From: Terriglobus roseus
GTDB lineage: Bacteria; Acidobacteriota; Terriglobia; Terriglobales; Acidobacteriaceae
Assembly (NCBI RefSeq): GCF_900105625.1
Contig: NZ_FNSD01000001.1
Span: forward strand, 2,790,001 to 2,854,000
Direction: 5' to 3'
Length of the DNA: 64,000 nucleotides
In this document: in pieces, positions 8,859 to 17,555 of the stretch
Layout of the letters: each line of letters begins with the position of its first letter
How positions within the stretch are numbered: the first letter of the stretch is position 1
Position numbers and translations under genes: made by a program
The notes under the pieces: model-generated
Told to the model about the DNA's origin: nothing
The model's input: only the letters and a program-made list of their open reading frames with translations
Database searches by the model: none

Positions 8859-11609
8859 ATGGCTCAAAAAATCGTGTTTTCGGCAGATACCGCTCAGTTC
8901 TCCCAGCCCGTCCAGAAGTCAGCCGGCGAAGTGCGCGCACTTGGCGCGGAGCTCAAGAAGGTTGAGCAGAATGCCAAAACAGCGTTTCGCGAGGCACAGG
9001 TGGCGGCGAAGGCTGCCGGCGCAAGCTCGGAGGATCTACGGAAGATTGAACAGGCGTACTACCGCGAGATCCTGGCAATCCGTCAGGCACGTAAGCAGGT
9101 CGACGCCGAGCACGTGGCCGGCAGCAAGGACGTTGTCGGCGCTGAGGAAGCGAAGCGCCGTGCCACCGATACAGTCACAGAGGCCCTGAAGCGCCAGCGG
9201 GCCGAGGTGGAGCGTCGCCTACCGTCCGGACCTCGCGAACAGCACTACACGCCCAGCCGTCAGCAGCAGGCATCTGCAATTCTCCGCGGCGGAGGCCTGC
9301 GCGCGGGTGAGTCCTTCGCGTCGATGATCCCCGGGTTCTCGCAGTTCGCTGAGATCGCCTTTCCCGTCGCTGGCGCCGCTGCGCTGACTGCGGAGGTACT
9401 GCGCGGTGAAGAGGCGCTGCGTAAGGAGTACACAACGGCCATCAAAGCATCCGAAGCCATCCGTGGCGCCTATGCCGAGCAGCACGCTTCCGCCCAGGTG
9501 ACGGTTGATGAGTTGGCGGTTGAGGCGGATAAGCTCCAAGACAACATCGACAAGCTCAACGGTCATCCCGGTAACGGCCTGAAGACGGCGCTCGATGAGG
9601 CGCGAGTCTATGCTGACAAGCTGCAGCAGTCCTTGTTTGCAGATCGCAAAGAGCTTGAGTCGCTGCTCAAGGAACATCAAGTCAGTGGGTTCGCATCATT
9701 GCTGAGTGGAGTCGCCGGCACTAAGGGGCAAAGCGATCAAATCCTCGAAGACCACAAGAAGGTCGAGGCGCAGATTGATGCTGCAAACTCCACGTTTAAT
9801 TCTGATTCTGCCAATGCGAAATCGCTGGAGGATATCAAGAAGGCAGGCGAGAGGCGCGACAAAGCAATCCGCGACGCTCTGCAGGCCACAATTTCCACGT
9901 ACAAGACGGAGTCGAAGCGCCTCGCAGCTGAGCAAGCCCAAAGTGAAAAGGACGCCTACGACGCCACCATCGGCGGTGGGGCGGCCGGTAGCGTTGTCGA
10001 CAACTCCGCCAAGATTGCCAATATCGATGTAGCGACAGGGAAATATAAGGACTGGCTCAATAAGTACAACGGCCAGACTGCGGTCTCTTCGCTGACCGAG
10101 AAGGACAATGCGGGGAAGGGAGCCAAAGAGCGGGACACGCTCGCACGAGAGGGAGCGCGCAGGGCTCTTGAAGCACAAAAGAAGGCAGAGGAGGAGCAGC
10201 GTAAGCAGTGGGATGAAGACCTCAAGTCTGCTGAGCAGAACGGCAAACTGACTGCAGCGCAGGAGAAACAACTCTGGATCGACAAGGAGAACACGGTCAA
10301 GCGCGGCTCCGCGAACTACCTCTACGCTCAAGGGAAAGAGCTGGATGCCTCAAAGAAAGATGCGGACGAGCAAAAGAAGCGGGCTGAAGAGAGTCTGAAA
10401 TGGCAGATCGACCTGGACAAGCAGCAGCGCGCAGCTCTGACAAACGGACCTATCGTCCGTGTCAATGACGAGTATGCGAAGGGGCAGGCGGCGGCCGCAG
10501 CATCTGGTCGTCTCCTCCAGGAGCAATCCGAAGACGCCGCGCGATCTATTGCGCTCTCTACGGTGCAGTGGCAGTTGCAGGCCCATTACATCTCCAAAGC
10601 AGATGCGGCGGTGATGACGCAGACACTGCACACGATGCAGTACGAAGCGGCAGTGAAGCGCCTCGCGGACCAATACGAGGCCATTCAGAACGGGCCTAAT
10701 GCAGACGAACAGCGTAATGCCGTTCGGTCGAAGGTTGTTGACCTGGAGACGCGTCGATCGGCGGAGGTTATGCAGGACCAAGCTGCTGTCGCTGGTCAGA
10801 CTTGGAGCGGAGCCTTGAAGCAGGCAAACGCCGAATGGGTTCAGAACTCGCTGGACACAGCAAAGCAGGTCTCCTCGATCTACAGCGGCGTTATGGACGG
10901 GTTGAATGCCGACCTGGAGACCTACTTTCAGAATGTCGGGCGTCGCGGTGTTCATCACGCCGGACGTGACCTCGGCAACGCTGTGGGCGGAACACTGCGG
11001 AACGTGGGTGGGCAGATTGCCGAGACAGGCTTGAAGCGTGCGGAAGCAGGAGTACTTAGCGCGTTCGGTCTGGGTGGTGGTACCAAGCCAGACGGTACAA
11101 AAGACAACAAGTTCTGGGTGCAGTTCGACTCGCCGATGGCTGGAATGAGCACGAACCCGGGGAACGTGTTCAGTGGCGATTTAGCGAAGGAACTAGGCTT
11201 CGGAAGTGATGACAGCAGTGATGGGACGTCGAGTCAAAGCAGCTTTGGGGCCAAGCTGCTTGGGTCCGTCATCGGCACTTTGGTCGGTGGCTTATTCGGC
11301 GGCGGCAAAGCAATCGGCGGAAATGTCTCGCTCGGGAAAACCTATCTCGTCGGGGAAAATGGGCCCGAGTACTTCTCGCCGGGTGCCACCGGCTACATTA
11401 CGCCAAATGATCGAATCGGCGCCGGAGGAGGTCCGACAAACCATATGGCCTTTACTGTCGACGCTCGCGGAGCGCACGATCCTGCAGCGGTGCAAGCAGC
11501 AGTACAGCGGGGCATCACTGATGCTGCGCCGCACATCGTGGCAGCAACACTCGCTGCTGCAACAGACCGCCGTGCGCGCCTGCCATCCTCGAAGGCAGGC
11601 AGCCTTTAG
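8859..11609 (+). CDS. Phage tail tape-measure-like protein
   Basis: 916 residues dominated by Ala/Lys/Glu/Gln-rich coiled coil (about 15-120, 195-330 and 420-660), with hydrophobic Ala/Gly segments near 150-185 and a Gly-rich patch near 790-820. The C-terminus carries the typical tape-measure ending: a Gly-rich GGLFGGG patch, then YLVGENGPEYFSPGATGYI, then a final segment of about 60 residues. The class is clear from architecture. By the rule of about 0.15 nm per residue it would suit a tail of roughly 135 nm. No other tail, capsid or packaging gene is visible around it, so it is either a prophage leftover or a protein kept by a satellite-like element. Confidence 0.82.
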   Translation: MAQKIVFSADTAQFSQPVQKSAGEVRALGAELKKVEQNAKTAFREAQVAAKAAGASSEDLRKIEQAYYREILAIRQARKQVDAEHVAGSKDVVGAEEAKRRATDTVTEALKRQRAEVERRLPSGPREQHYTPSRQQQASAILRGGGLRAGESFASMIPGFSQFAEIAFPVAGAAALTAEVLRGEEALRKEYTTAIKASEAIRGAYAEQHASAQVTVDELAVEADKLQDNIDKLNGHPGNGLKTALDEARVYADKLQQSLFADRKELESLLKEHQVSGFASLLSGVAGTKGQSDQILEDHKKVEAQIDAANSTFNSDSANAKSLEDIKKAGERRDKAIRDALQATISTYKTESKRLAAEQAQSEKDAYDATIGGGAAGSVVDNSAKIANIDVATGKYKDWLNKYNGQTAVSSLTEKDNAGKGAKERDTLAREGARRALEAQKKAEEEQRKQWDEDLKSAEQNGKLTAAQEKQLWIDKENTVKRGSANYLYAQGKELDASKKDADEQKKRAEESLKWQIDLDKQQRAALTNGPIVRVNDEYAKGQAAAAASGRLLQEQSEDAARSIALSTVQWQLQAHYISKADAAVMTQTLHTMQYEAAVKRLADQYEAIQNGPNADEQRNAVRSKVVDLETRRSAEVMQDQAAVAGQTWSGALKQANAEWVQNSLDTAKQVSSIYSGVMDGLNADLETYFQNVGRRGVHHAGRDLGNAVGGTLRNVGGQIAETGLKRAEAGVLSAFGLGGGTKPDGTKDNKFWVQFDSPMAGMSTNPGNVFSGDLAKELGFGSDDSSDGTSSQSSFGAKLLGSVIGTLVGGLFGGGKAIGGNVSLGKTYLVGENGPEYFSPGATGYITPNDRIGAGGGPTNHMAFTVDARGAHDPAAVQAAVQRGITDAAPHIVAATLAAATDRRARLPSSKAGSL

Positions 11610-11922
11610 GCCCCTGTGGGCTGATCACTAAACGTCGAATTAGAAAGTAAAAAATTCCATTTCGCGGTCGCGAATGGCGGCCCAACAGGCGGTCCGCAAA
11701 ACTGAATGGCTGAACTAAATGACCCCCTTACCCCTCGGGCCGTCCATGGCATGTCGCGGTGTCGTCGAGATGTGTCGCGACCTGTTGAAACGCGATGCTC
11801 GGCCAATGCTCCAGCACTCGGGCGAAGCTTGGTACCGTATGCCGTTGCATCACGACCGACCCGTCAACATCCCTTGACACCTCAAGGGACCCACGAAACC
11901 ACATAGTGTGGAGGTGCTAGTG
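11610..11922. other. Intergenic region, 313 bases
   Basis: Nothing convincing is seen here apart from short inverted repeats such as CGCGGTCGCG near 11663. Small open frames in the region have no ribosome site and atypical composition. Confidence 0.5.
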
Positions 11923-12120
11923 ATGCCGTCTGAGATGTTGTCTATTTCCAAGCTCTGTGAACGAGTTGGGATCTCTGAGTCCTTCTATTACAAGCTCAAG
12001 CGCAGTGGAGCTGGGCCAGCGGAGACGTCGGTTGGTAGGCGAAAGCTGATCTCTCAGAGCGCCGCTGAAGCGTGGCTAAAGAACAGGGAAGAGCAGCCAA
12101 CCACGACCGGCTGTCGCTAG
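11923..12120 (+). CDS. AlpA/excisionase-like small DNA-binding protein
   Basis: About 65 residues from the ATG at 11923, which has a GGAGGT site eight bases upstream; a GTG at 11908 in the same frame overlaps that site and is less likely. The sequence LSISKLCERVGISESFYYKLK is a winged-helix/HTH of the type found in AlpA regulators and excisionases, and a C-terminal RRKLISQSAAEAWL strand-helix completes the fold. In P4-like elements such proteins act as excisionases or activate the integrase. It is one of three such small regulators within 1.6 kb. Confidence 0.75.
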   Translation: MPSEMLSISKLCERVGISESFYYKLKRSGAGPAETSVGRRKLISQSAAEAWLKNREEQPTTTGCR

Positions 12121-12122
12121 TC

Positions 12123-12347
12123 CTAGACCTCGCCAGTCCACAGGAAGAGTTCCAGTCTGGCCCGGGGTATGCGCCACACGCTTCCCACCTTCACGCCTGG
12201 TAGCTTTCCTTCTGTCAGGTGTCTCACCACCGTACGTTCGTTGAGCTTCAGTTCAGAAGCCACTTCCTTTGGTGTCAGTACCTCGCCGGCAAGGCGAGAC
12301 CGCATTCGTTCTGATACTAGCGGCACTCGTTCTTCGCTGTTTGGCAT
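12123..12347 (-). CDS. Excisionase-family HTH protein
   Basis: About 74 residues. The core LTPKEVASELKLNERTVVRHLTEG...VGSVWRIPRARLELFL matches the excisionase/MerR-like HTH_17 pattern in which a final helix follows a WRIP turn. The ATG at 12347 is chosen because GGAGAG lies just upstream; longer frames reaching 12491 run into unrelated, Arg-rich sequence. It ends two bases after the AlpA-like gene (convergent) and is divergent from the zinc-ribbon gene at 12490. Confidence 0.75.
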   Translation of the reverse strand: MPNSEERVPLVSERMRSRLAGEVLTPKEVASELKLNERTVVRHLTEGKLPGVKVGSVWRIPRARLELFLWTGEV

Positions 12348-12489
12348 AGGGCTCTCCATGGTCACGCTACCACCGTAGCGCCGGACTCTGTCCAGCACCA
12401 ACCGCAATATGCGGCATTCCCCAATCCCTCCCGCGACAGCCTCCCTCTGGCCATCGCAATTCCTGCTTAGTCTCTCCACGAAGGAACCC

Positions 12490-12906
12490 ATGGCACAATC
12501 TGCGTCGACTCGGCCGCGTTCGCGCGGTCACCGCGTACCCGCGTCTGTACTCGAACAGACGCTTCACGCTCTCTTAACGACCTGCGACAAGTCACCGCGT
12601 CAGCCGGGGCGTGGACTGCAGGACATTTCCGACATCATCACGGACGTTGCTCTTGGCCGGCTATCCGAACTAGAGCGTTCCCCGAAGCAGACCGGGCCAT
12701 CGCGTTCCAGCGTGCTTGGACCGGTGGATCTTCGCCGCGTGTCGCCGCACTGCGCGACCTGGACATGCCAATGCACAAACACGTCAGAGGTGGCATTTGC
12801 GAATGAACTGAAGATCGGCACGGTGTTTCCCTATGTGCTGACATGTAGGTGCGGCCGCCGCTACCGCGGGCAGTTCATTACTGACTTTCAAGGACGGATG
12901 CGATAG
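12490..12906 (+). CDS. Small protein with a C-terminal zinc-ribbon-like Cys cluster
   Basis: About 138 residues from the ATG at 12490, with GAAGGA upstream. The N-terminal half is basic and helical. The C-terminal half contains CATWTCQC and, about 30 residues later, VLTCRCGRRYRG: paired CxC groups that could hold zinc. Function is unknown; such small zinc-ribbon proteins are common in phage and plasmid early regions. It diverges from the excisionase-like gene. Confidence 0.6.
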   Translation: MAQSASTRPRSRGHRVPASVLEQTLHALLTTCDKSPRQPGRGLQDISDIITDVALGRLSELERSPKQTGPSRSSVLGPVDLRRVSPHCATWTCQCTNTSEVAFANELKIGTVFPYVLTCRCGRRYRGQFITDFQGRMR

Positions 12907-13268
12907 CAGCGTGAACTCCAGCGCCGAAGAGACCGTTTGGGACCTGTTTTCAACAGGCGGCTGAGCGTATGCCGATAAAGTCCGATGGTTTCCGATTGAT
13001 TCCATGAACGTGCGTGAGTAACAATCGAGTGGCGCATGATTCTCGTGCGTTGTGTTTACCCCGCTCCTTTGGGACGGGTTCTCAGTGCCCCGGGCAGATA
13101 AACTGCCGTTCGCCTCCAGCGGTCCAACCGGCTGAAATGCGGAAGAAGGGCCGCCGACAGTGTTGGACGGTTAGCGGGCTTCGGCCTCGACTGCGTGCAC
13201 TGCATGTCCTGCATCAATGGGGGCTGTAAGTCGGTGCATAGAGAACCCTGTTCTGCATAGGAGTTCCA
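12907..13268. other. Intergenic region, 362 bases
   Basis: No supported gene. The only clear signal is the AGGAG site at its right end that serves the GTG start at 13269. Confidence 0.5.
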
Positions 13269-13472
13269 GTGACAACGACTGCCCCCGATCGTCTTTTGCG
13301 TCTCAAAGCTGTGCAAGCGATTGTGCCTCTTGGCCGGAGTGCAATCTACGACCGCATTCAGGCGCAAACGTTTCCGCGGCCAGTGAGCCTTGGAGGCAAC
13401 GCCGTCGCCTGGCGCCAATCCGACATCGATGCATGGGTTGCGAAGCTTGAAAGAGCGAAGCGAGGTGCGTAG
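13269..13472 (+). CDS. AlpA-family regulator
   Basis: 67 residues from a GTG start with AGGAG six bases upstream. The protein follows the AlpA pattern: a first helix-turn with LLRLKAVQAIVPLGRSAIYDRI, an FPRPVSLGGNAVAWRQSDIDAW segment, and a short basic tail. AlpA proteins are small activators or excisionases of P4-like integrated elements. It heads a likely operon with the small frame at 13475 and the replication-type gene at 13626. Confidence 0.85.
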   Translation: MTTTAPDRLLRLKAVQAIVPLGRSAIYDRIQAQTFPRPVSLGGNAVAWRQSDIDAWVAKLERAKRGA

Positions 13473-13474
13473 CG

Positions 13475-13648
13475 ATGCGCACCATCGCCCAACCTCCGCG
13501 CCCGCCTCATGCCCCCTGGCTGTCCTTAACGACACCCGGAACTGATTTCCTTCCGAGGAACAACTCGGTACAGCGCCTTGCAGTACAGAGGCTGCACCGC
13601 AGCCCGTTTACGGGGTGCGGGATGCATGTACAACAAAATCTTCAGTAA
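13475..13648 (+). CDS. Possible 57-residue protein between AlpA and the replication gene
   Basis: A short open frame starts two bases after the AlpA stop, with GAGGTG about eight bases upstream of its ATG, and overlaps the start of the next gene by about 22 bases. The product is Pro- and Arg-rich with no recognised motif. The tight spacing favours a translated coupling peptide; the composition does not clearly support a folded protein. Confidence 0.3.
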   Translation: MRTIAQPPRPPHAPWLSLTTPGTDFLPRNNSVQRLAVQRLHRSPFTGCGMHVQQNLQ

Positions 13649-14465
13649 GATCCTCGACTCATCCGTCTGGTTCGAATCGAATGCGACACGCTTGGTTTGG
13701 ATCACGTTCTTGGCCGCGATGGATCAAGACGGGATGTGTGAGTTGGCCTCACCCTTGGTGGTGGCACATAGGGCCCGCGTATCGGTTGACGAGGCAGAGG
13801 CTGCCCTTGCGATCCTGGAAGCACCCGATAGGTATTCATCGGACACCGATCACGAAGGCCGCAGGATCGAGCGGACGGCGGGAGGATGGCTGATTTTGAA
13901 TGCACACAAGTACCGCGAGATATCCACGGCGGCCAACAAGCGAGAGAAGACGCGCGCGAGAGTGAGAGCCTACCGAGTGCGCAGAAATGCGGTCGCAAAC
14001 TCGGGTAGCGGTAACGCAGCAGAGGCAGTATGTAACGCAGAAAGCGTTACAGCTAACGATGTTGTAACTACATCAGAGGCAGAGGCAGAGACAGAGACAG
14101 AGGAAAAGCTTCCTCGCGGCAAGCGCGAGCGAAAAGAAGTTCATCCTCTGTTTGGACACGTTAGGGATCTCATCTCGCGCTACTACCGGAACCGAAATCA
14201 GGTCGAGGCGCCATGGGGAGCCGGCGAAGCGAGACAACTCTCAACGCTCCTGGCGGAGCAGCCCCAAGCCCCTCGGGAGTACTGGAACAAATGCATCCTT
14301 GGCCGTAGTGAGTCCGACGTCAATCACGCCGAAAGACCGCGACTCTGGATCGCCAATCTGCCGAGCTACCGAAACGCGGTGAACGCGTATAGCTGCGCAA
14401 CCATCGGCGAGGTCAGCATGTCAGTAGCGATAGGATCGTCGCCCCACTCGAAAGTGAAATCGTGA
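13626..14465 (+). CDS. O-like phage replication protein
   Basis: About 279 residues from the ATG at 13626 (MYNKIFSKILDSSVWFE); the upstream extension to 13578 is compositionally poor. The N-terminal 120 residues resemble the winged-helix replication-initiator domain of phage O/DnaD-type proteins (SVWFE...TRLVWITFLAAMDQDG). A low-complexity linker at roughly 125-175 is rich in Ala, Ser, Thr and Glu. A C-terminal domain with RYYRNRNQVEAPWGAGEARQ follows. The linker DNA carries iteron-like repeats, as in phage lambda gene O, so gene and origin may be combined. The last 100 bases overlap a minus-strand gene. Confidence 0.7.
   Translation: MYNKIFSKILDSSVWFESNATRLVWITFLAAMDQDGMCELASPLVVAHRARVSVDEAEAALAILEAPDRYSSDTDHEGRRIERTAGGWLILNAHKYREISTAANKREKTRARVRAYRVRRNAVANSGSGNAAEAVCNAESVTANDVVTTSEAEAETETEEKLPRGKRERKEVHPLFGHVRDLISRYYRNRNQVEAPWGAGEARQLSTLLAEQPQAPREYWNKCILGRSESDVNHAERPRLWIANLPSYRNAVNAYSCATIGEVSMSVAIGSSPHSKVKS
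14011..14108 (+). other. Candidate replication origin inside the replication gene
   Basis: The 9-mer GTAACGCAG occurs at 14011-14019 and 14032-14040, exactly 21 bases apart (two helical turns), with an inverted GCGTTAC at 14044-14050. A purine-only-biased tract of GAGGCA/GAGACA hexamers follows at 14075-14104. The arrangement resembles lambda-type origins, where iterons sit inside the initiator gene and encode its linker. Origin function is inferred. Confidence 0.45.
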
Positions 14466-14656
14466 TTGCTTTCACAGTCTGCGGCGATCGCAAGATCTGT
14501 GTTGATGTCAGAGCCGGTGTAGGCAAAGCTCATTTCAAGGCTAGCGTCGGTTTCATCAAGATACTTGGGCAGATCCCATTTACTGGTTGCCGGCGGATCG
14601 TACGGCTTTTGTGGGAGCGTGATTTTGCGGGGTGGGGATACGATGGTCTTAGCCAC
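14366..14656 (-). CDS. Small acidic protein, possibly a degenerate antitoxin
   Basis: 96 residues from a GTG at 14656 with a strong AAGGAG site six bases upstream, which is the main reason to accept it. The motif KWDLPKYLDETDASLEMSF followed by DLAIAAD recalls the WDxxxYL...AL start of HigA-type antidote proteins, but the C-terminal HTH expected in that family is missing. It overlaps the 3' end of the replication gene on the other strand by 100 bases. The antitoxin reading is tentative, and no toxin gene is seen beside it. Confidence 0.5.
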   Translation of the reverse strand: MAKTIVSPPRKITLPQKPYDPPATSKWDLPKYLDETDASLEMSFAYTGSDINTDLAIAADCESNHDFTFEWGDDPIATDMLTSPMVAQLYAFTAFR

Positions 14657-14739
14657 TGGAGTCTCCTTTGAAGACTTCTTGGGTTAGCCCTCGCTCAGTG
14701 CTGGTAACACTGTGTGGGGGCGTTACTGTTTGCCCGCTG

Positions 14740-14904
14740 CTACTTGTCCTGCTTCTTTTCTGCCTGATAGAGCCGGCGGAGTGCTAGGCGCAAAACGGGT
14801 GACGACTTCATGCCTAACCGCTCTCGCAGATAAGCGAGCATTTCCTGGTCTTCGTCGCTTAGACGGAACGAGTGTGGATGCGGAGTAGTATTGTCGTCGC
14901 CCAT
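14740..14904 (-). CDS. Ribbon-helix-helix-type small regulator
   Basis: About 54 residues from the ATG at 14904. The short N-terminal segment PHSFRLSDEDQEMLAYLRER gives a strand followed by two helices, as in ribbon-helix-helix DNA-binding proteins, and the C-terminus is basic. The longer frame to 15099 is rejected because a promoter lies directly in front of this ATG. That promoter places the transcription start at or one base before the ATG, implying a leaderless mRNA, and a dyad within it suggests autorepression. Confidence 0.6.
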   Translation of the reverse strand: MGDDNTTPHPHSFRLSDEDQEMLAYLRERLGMKSSPVLRLALRRLYQAEKKQDK

Positions 14905-14910
14905 GAGCGA

Positions 14911-14940
14911 ACTGTAGTGAAAAACGACTACAAATGTCAA
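14911..14940 (-). promoter_or_regulatory. Promoter with embedded operator dyad for the RHH gene
   Basis: On the minus strand TTGACA (14940-14935) and TACAGT (14916-14911) are separated by 18 bases. A 6-bp inverted repeat, TGTAGT at 14913-14918 and ACTACA at 14927-14932, covers the spacer and the -10. The ATG follows six bases after the -10. Confidence 0.65.
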
Positions 14941-15114
14941 TGCCGAAGGCAGCAGGACAAACTCGATACGTGCGGAGATCCAGAAACTGGACTTGTCACT
15001 CTCGCGACCGCCGAACTTGCAGTCTGGAGAGTCACCTGGCAAGCGACGTAACGACCGGAACGTCGGCAACGACTTGGGGTCCTTTGCCGCTAGCTCCAAG
15101 ACACACGCAAACCG

Positions 15115-15498
15115 TCACCTTGTGAAGAGCTGGCAAATGACTCCGCCGCAAAACGATGCAATACCTAAACACGCAAAAATACCAAGACACGCTGTATAGG
15201 CAGCGAAGCTTCCAAGGTTTGCTCGCCAAAGGTATGTTTCGCGGAGCTCGACGTGCTGACCCTTGCCGATATGCTCATGCGCATTTGGGATGCTTGACAG
15301 TATGAAACCCGCGGTGATGACCGACAGCGCGAAGAAAATGAGTGCTGCCCCAGAACACTGACGAAAGGTCCGATTTAGGTGATCACCTTTTGCCGCGATG
15401 CCCCCGATGACAGCGATCGCTCCGCTCTGCACAGTTGCTACCCACTTGCACCAATCTGCGGTTGCGTTTAGTGCCGCCGCTTGACCCGGTGATGCCAT
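15115..15498 (-). CDS. Small membrane protein of unknown function
   Basis: About 127 residues from the ATG at 15498, which has GGGAGA just upstream. Hydrophobic stretches at roughly 20-40, 55-75 and 95-125 suggest three transmembrane helices, with a polar loop (HEHIGKGQHVELRE) between the second and third. No family is recognised. It stands alone among other small minus-strand membrane genes of the element cargo. Confidence 0.55.
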   Translation of the reverse strand: MASPGQAAALNATADWCKWVATVQSGAIAVIGGIAAKGDHLNRTFRQCSGAALIFFALSVITAGFILSSIPNAHEHIGKGQHVELRETYLWRANLGSFAAYTACLGIFACLGIASFCGGVICQLFTR

Positions 15499-16236
15499 GG
15501 TGTCTCCCGATGCGGCAATCATAAAGCAGGCGGGAGCAAATCGAGTCCAATCCGATGGCCACTCGAGCGGGCTATCCACCGCCTCCAGCGGTTCCGGTTC
15601 AGGCCAGACGCACTATCCGTTCGACCTAGGTCGTATCGGCGGAGGGCGGGAAGATCCCTAAGCAAACACGGTCGCAGACCAGCCCTTCACCAGTCAAGCG
15701 CAACGCTGAAGAATGGATGACACCCACTTTGGGACGGTCCGAAATCAAGGTAAGAGAAGCGTGCTGAAGATCAAGCTTACGAATGCACTTGCGATCGCGC
15801 TCATCTACGCAATCTTGAAGCACTTCGCGTGACCCAGCCGAATGCGAGTGCAAGTCGAACCATGATGTAAAGCAGCCATCTGATGGTTCAATGTCAGTCG
15901 CTATGAGGACTACACCGTGCTAAGGCCTCTATCCGTTAAGCGACTGGCGCGGCATGGAAACACACAAGCGTTCCGCTTACACATATTGACATCCATGAAG
16001 CAGGCACGTTGGCAGTCCGGACCTGTGCGGCGATGATCTGGCAGAGGCGATATCTCCAATACGCTCTAGCGAAACGCGGGATCACTCAGGCCGCGCGTTT
16101 CGCGCGCTGACAGCAGACGCACGAGTCGCCGAAGTGTACTGCCTCGGCGAATTAGCGCTCCGTGGGTTATTTCAATGCGGACGGCAGTCCTCACTTTCAG
16201 ACAAGCCTTCAGGCAAACGAAGCGTTGCGTGCACAC
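15499..16236. other. Long intergenic region, 738 bases
   Basis: No supported gene. An open frame at 15626-15853 (minus) has no ribosome site and an unconvincing product. Short GC-rich palindromes occur near 16085-16110 (CGCGCG repeats). It may be decayed coding sequence. Confidence 0.5.
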
Positions 16237-17484
16237 TCAGCGGGAAGGAAGCATTTCGCAATAAGGCTTTTGTTCCAGCCTGTCCTTGACCGGCGTAGCT
16301 TCTGAAAGCTCAAGCTCACGGACTCTGAGTTCTCCAGCTCTGTCCACAATGATTGGTGAAGTGCAGCTTTTGGACCTTAGAGCGCTGTAGTCCTTCTCTG
16401 ATAGATTGACGGCGCCGTTCTCCCTAGCGAACCTCACGAAATCCGCAGACATTGCGGCGTCACGGATATTCGCGTATTTGATTGAAGCAAGTTCGCGCCA
16501 GTCCGCAACGCGAGACAGATCAGCGCCTGAAAGATCAGCGCAGGTGAGGTCAACGCATCGCAAGCTCGCCTCAGACAAGTTGGCTTGGCTCAGATCTATG
16601 AAATAAAGATTCAGGTAAGAGAGATCAGCTGTTGAAAGATGCGCCCTACTAGCGCTGTAGATGGAGAGAATGTTCTGGATTCTCATAGCGAGCTGCAGAC
16701 GCGCTGGCCCTAAATCAATAAAGGTTTCTGGCCGTCTATCGGCGCCTCCGACTTGAGCGTACTTTGACGGTATTGTATCTCTCGAAAATTGCTGAGAACT
16801 CGGTGGCTGAGGTATCTCGTCGTTCTGCAGCCTGCGAGGTGGCGGCCCGGTCATACTTCCCTGCCTCTGCATAAGTTGCGATTCCTCCCCCTCCAAGACT
16901 TCAAGCACGTATGACAGCGATCCGCGTTTGCTGTTGCCAGCCTCGCCGAAGAAGAGGGCAGTCGCTTTTTTCTCCTGTGTTGTTTGCTTGCGATCACCTG
17001 GTCCCCCGGTGGCTTCGGTGATCAATGTGACAGCAGCTCTGCTGGCCAAAACGTCGCGTTCTAGAGACGCGGCATCCCGGGCGTCGGAGCCGCTGAGAAA
17101 TGTTCCAGCGGCGACATCCGCAATAGCTTCGTCCCGCCCCTTACCCCAGAAGGTCGACAAACTAAGAAGCCCAGCGACGTTTTGAATGCCGTCTTTTGGT
17201 CGTTGACTAGCGCTGGCGATCGCGGAGTTGAACAGTTCCGTGTCCTTTGCCTCTGACTGAGTTCTCTGAATCTGGACGGTTGAAAACCCAATCATCAGCG
17301 TTAGAGCTGTGGAGACAATCGGCCAAAAGAGACGTGTAAACTTTCCTACCCGCGAAACTTCCGACTGAAGCTTCGCTATCTCCAAATCCTGTCGAACTTC
17401 AGCGCACCTCTGCGATGCTAGTTCACCCAGCAGCTTCGAAACTTCCAGCATGGCTTTCTGTTGGTCCAACTCGGGATTGGTCAT
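16237..17484 (-). CDS. Membrane-anchored pentapeptide-repeat protein
   Basis: 415 residues. An N-terminal coiled coil (about 5-45) leads into one transmembrane helix (FWPIVSTALTLMIGFSTVQ, about 53-71). A helical region and a Pro/Gln-rich linker (about 205-245) follow. A pentapeptide-repeat segment lies near 285-325, with A(D/N)L-centred units such as ADLSYLNLYFIDLSQANLS. The repeat block is short, about eight units. Pentapeptide proteins form right-handed quadrilateral helices that often mediate binding. The role is unknown; it lies in the cargo next to another membrane protein on the same strand. Confidence 0.7.
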   Translation of the reverse strand: MTNPELDQQKAMLEVSKLLGELASQRCAEVRQDLEIAKLQSEVSRVGKFTRLFWPIVSTALTLMIGFSTVQIQRTQSEAKDTELFNSAIASASQRPKDGIQNVAGLLSLSTFWGKGRDEAIADVAAGTFLSGSDARDAASLERDVLASRAAVTLITEATGGPGDRKQTTQEKKATALFFGEAGNSKRGSLSYVLEVLEGEESQLMQRQGSMTGPPPRRLQNDEIPQPPSSQQFSRDTIPSKYAQVGGADRRPETFIDLGPARLQLAMRIQNILSIYSASRAHLSTADLSYLNLYFIDLSQANLSEASLRCVDLTCADLSGADLSRVADWRELASIKYANIRDAAMSADFVRFARENGAVNLSEKDYSALRSKSCTSPIIVDRAGELRVRELELSEATPVKDRLEQKPYCEMLPSR

Positions 17485-17555
17485 GCGCCACAGCGTAAAT
17501 CAAGGCGCGGGGATTCGAGAAAGAAAGTGTGAGGCTACGTTTACCTTCACCGTCT

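Noticed and set aside
14075-14104. GAGGCA/GAGACA hexamer tract as a phase-variation switch
   Set aside because: The unit is six bases, so copy-number changes keep the frame; a length effect on the linker is possible but not on/off switching.
15626-15853. 75-residue minus-strand open frame
   Set aside because: No ribosome site and unconvincing composition.
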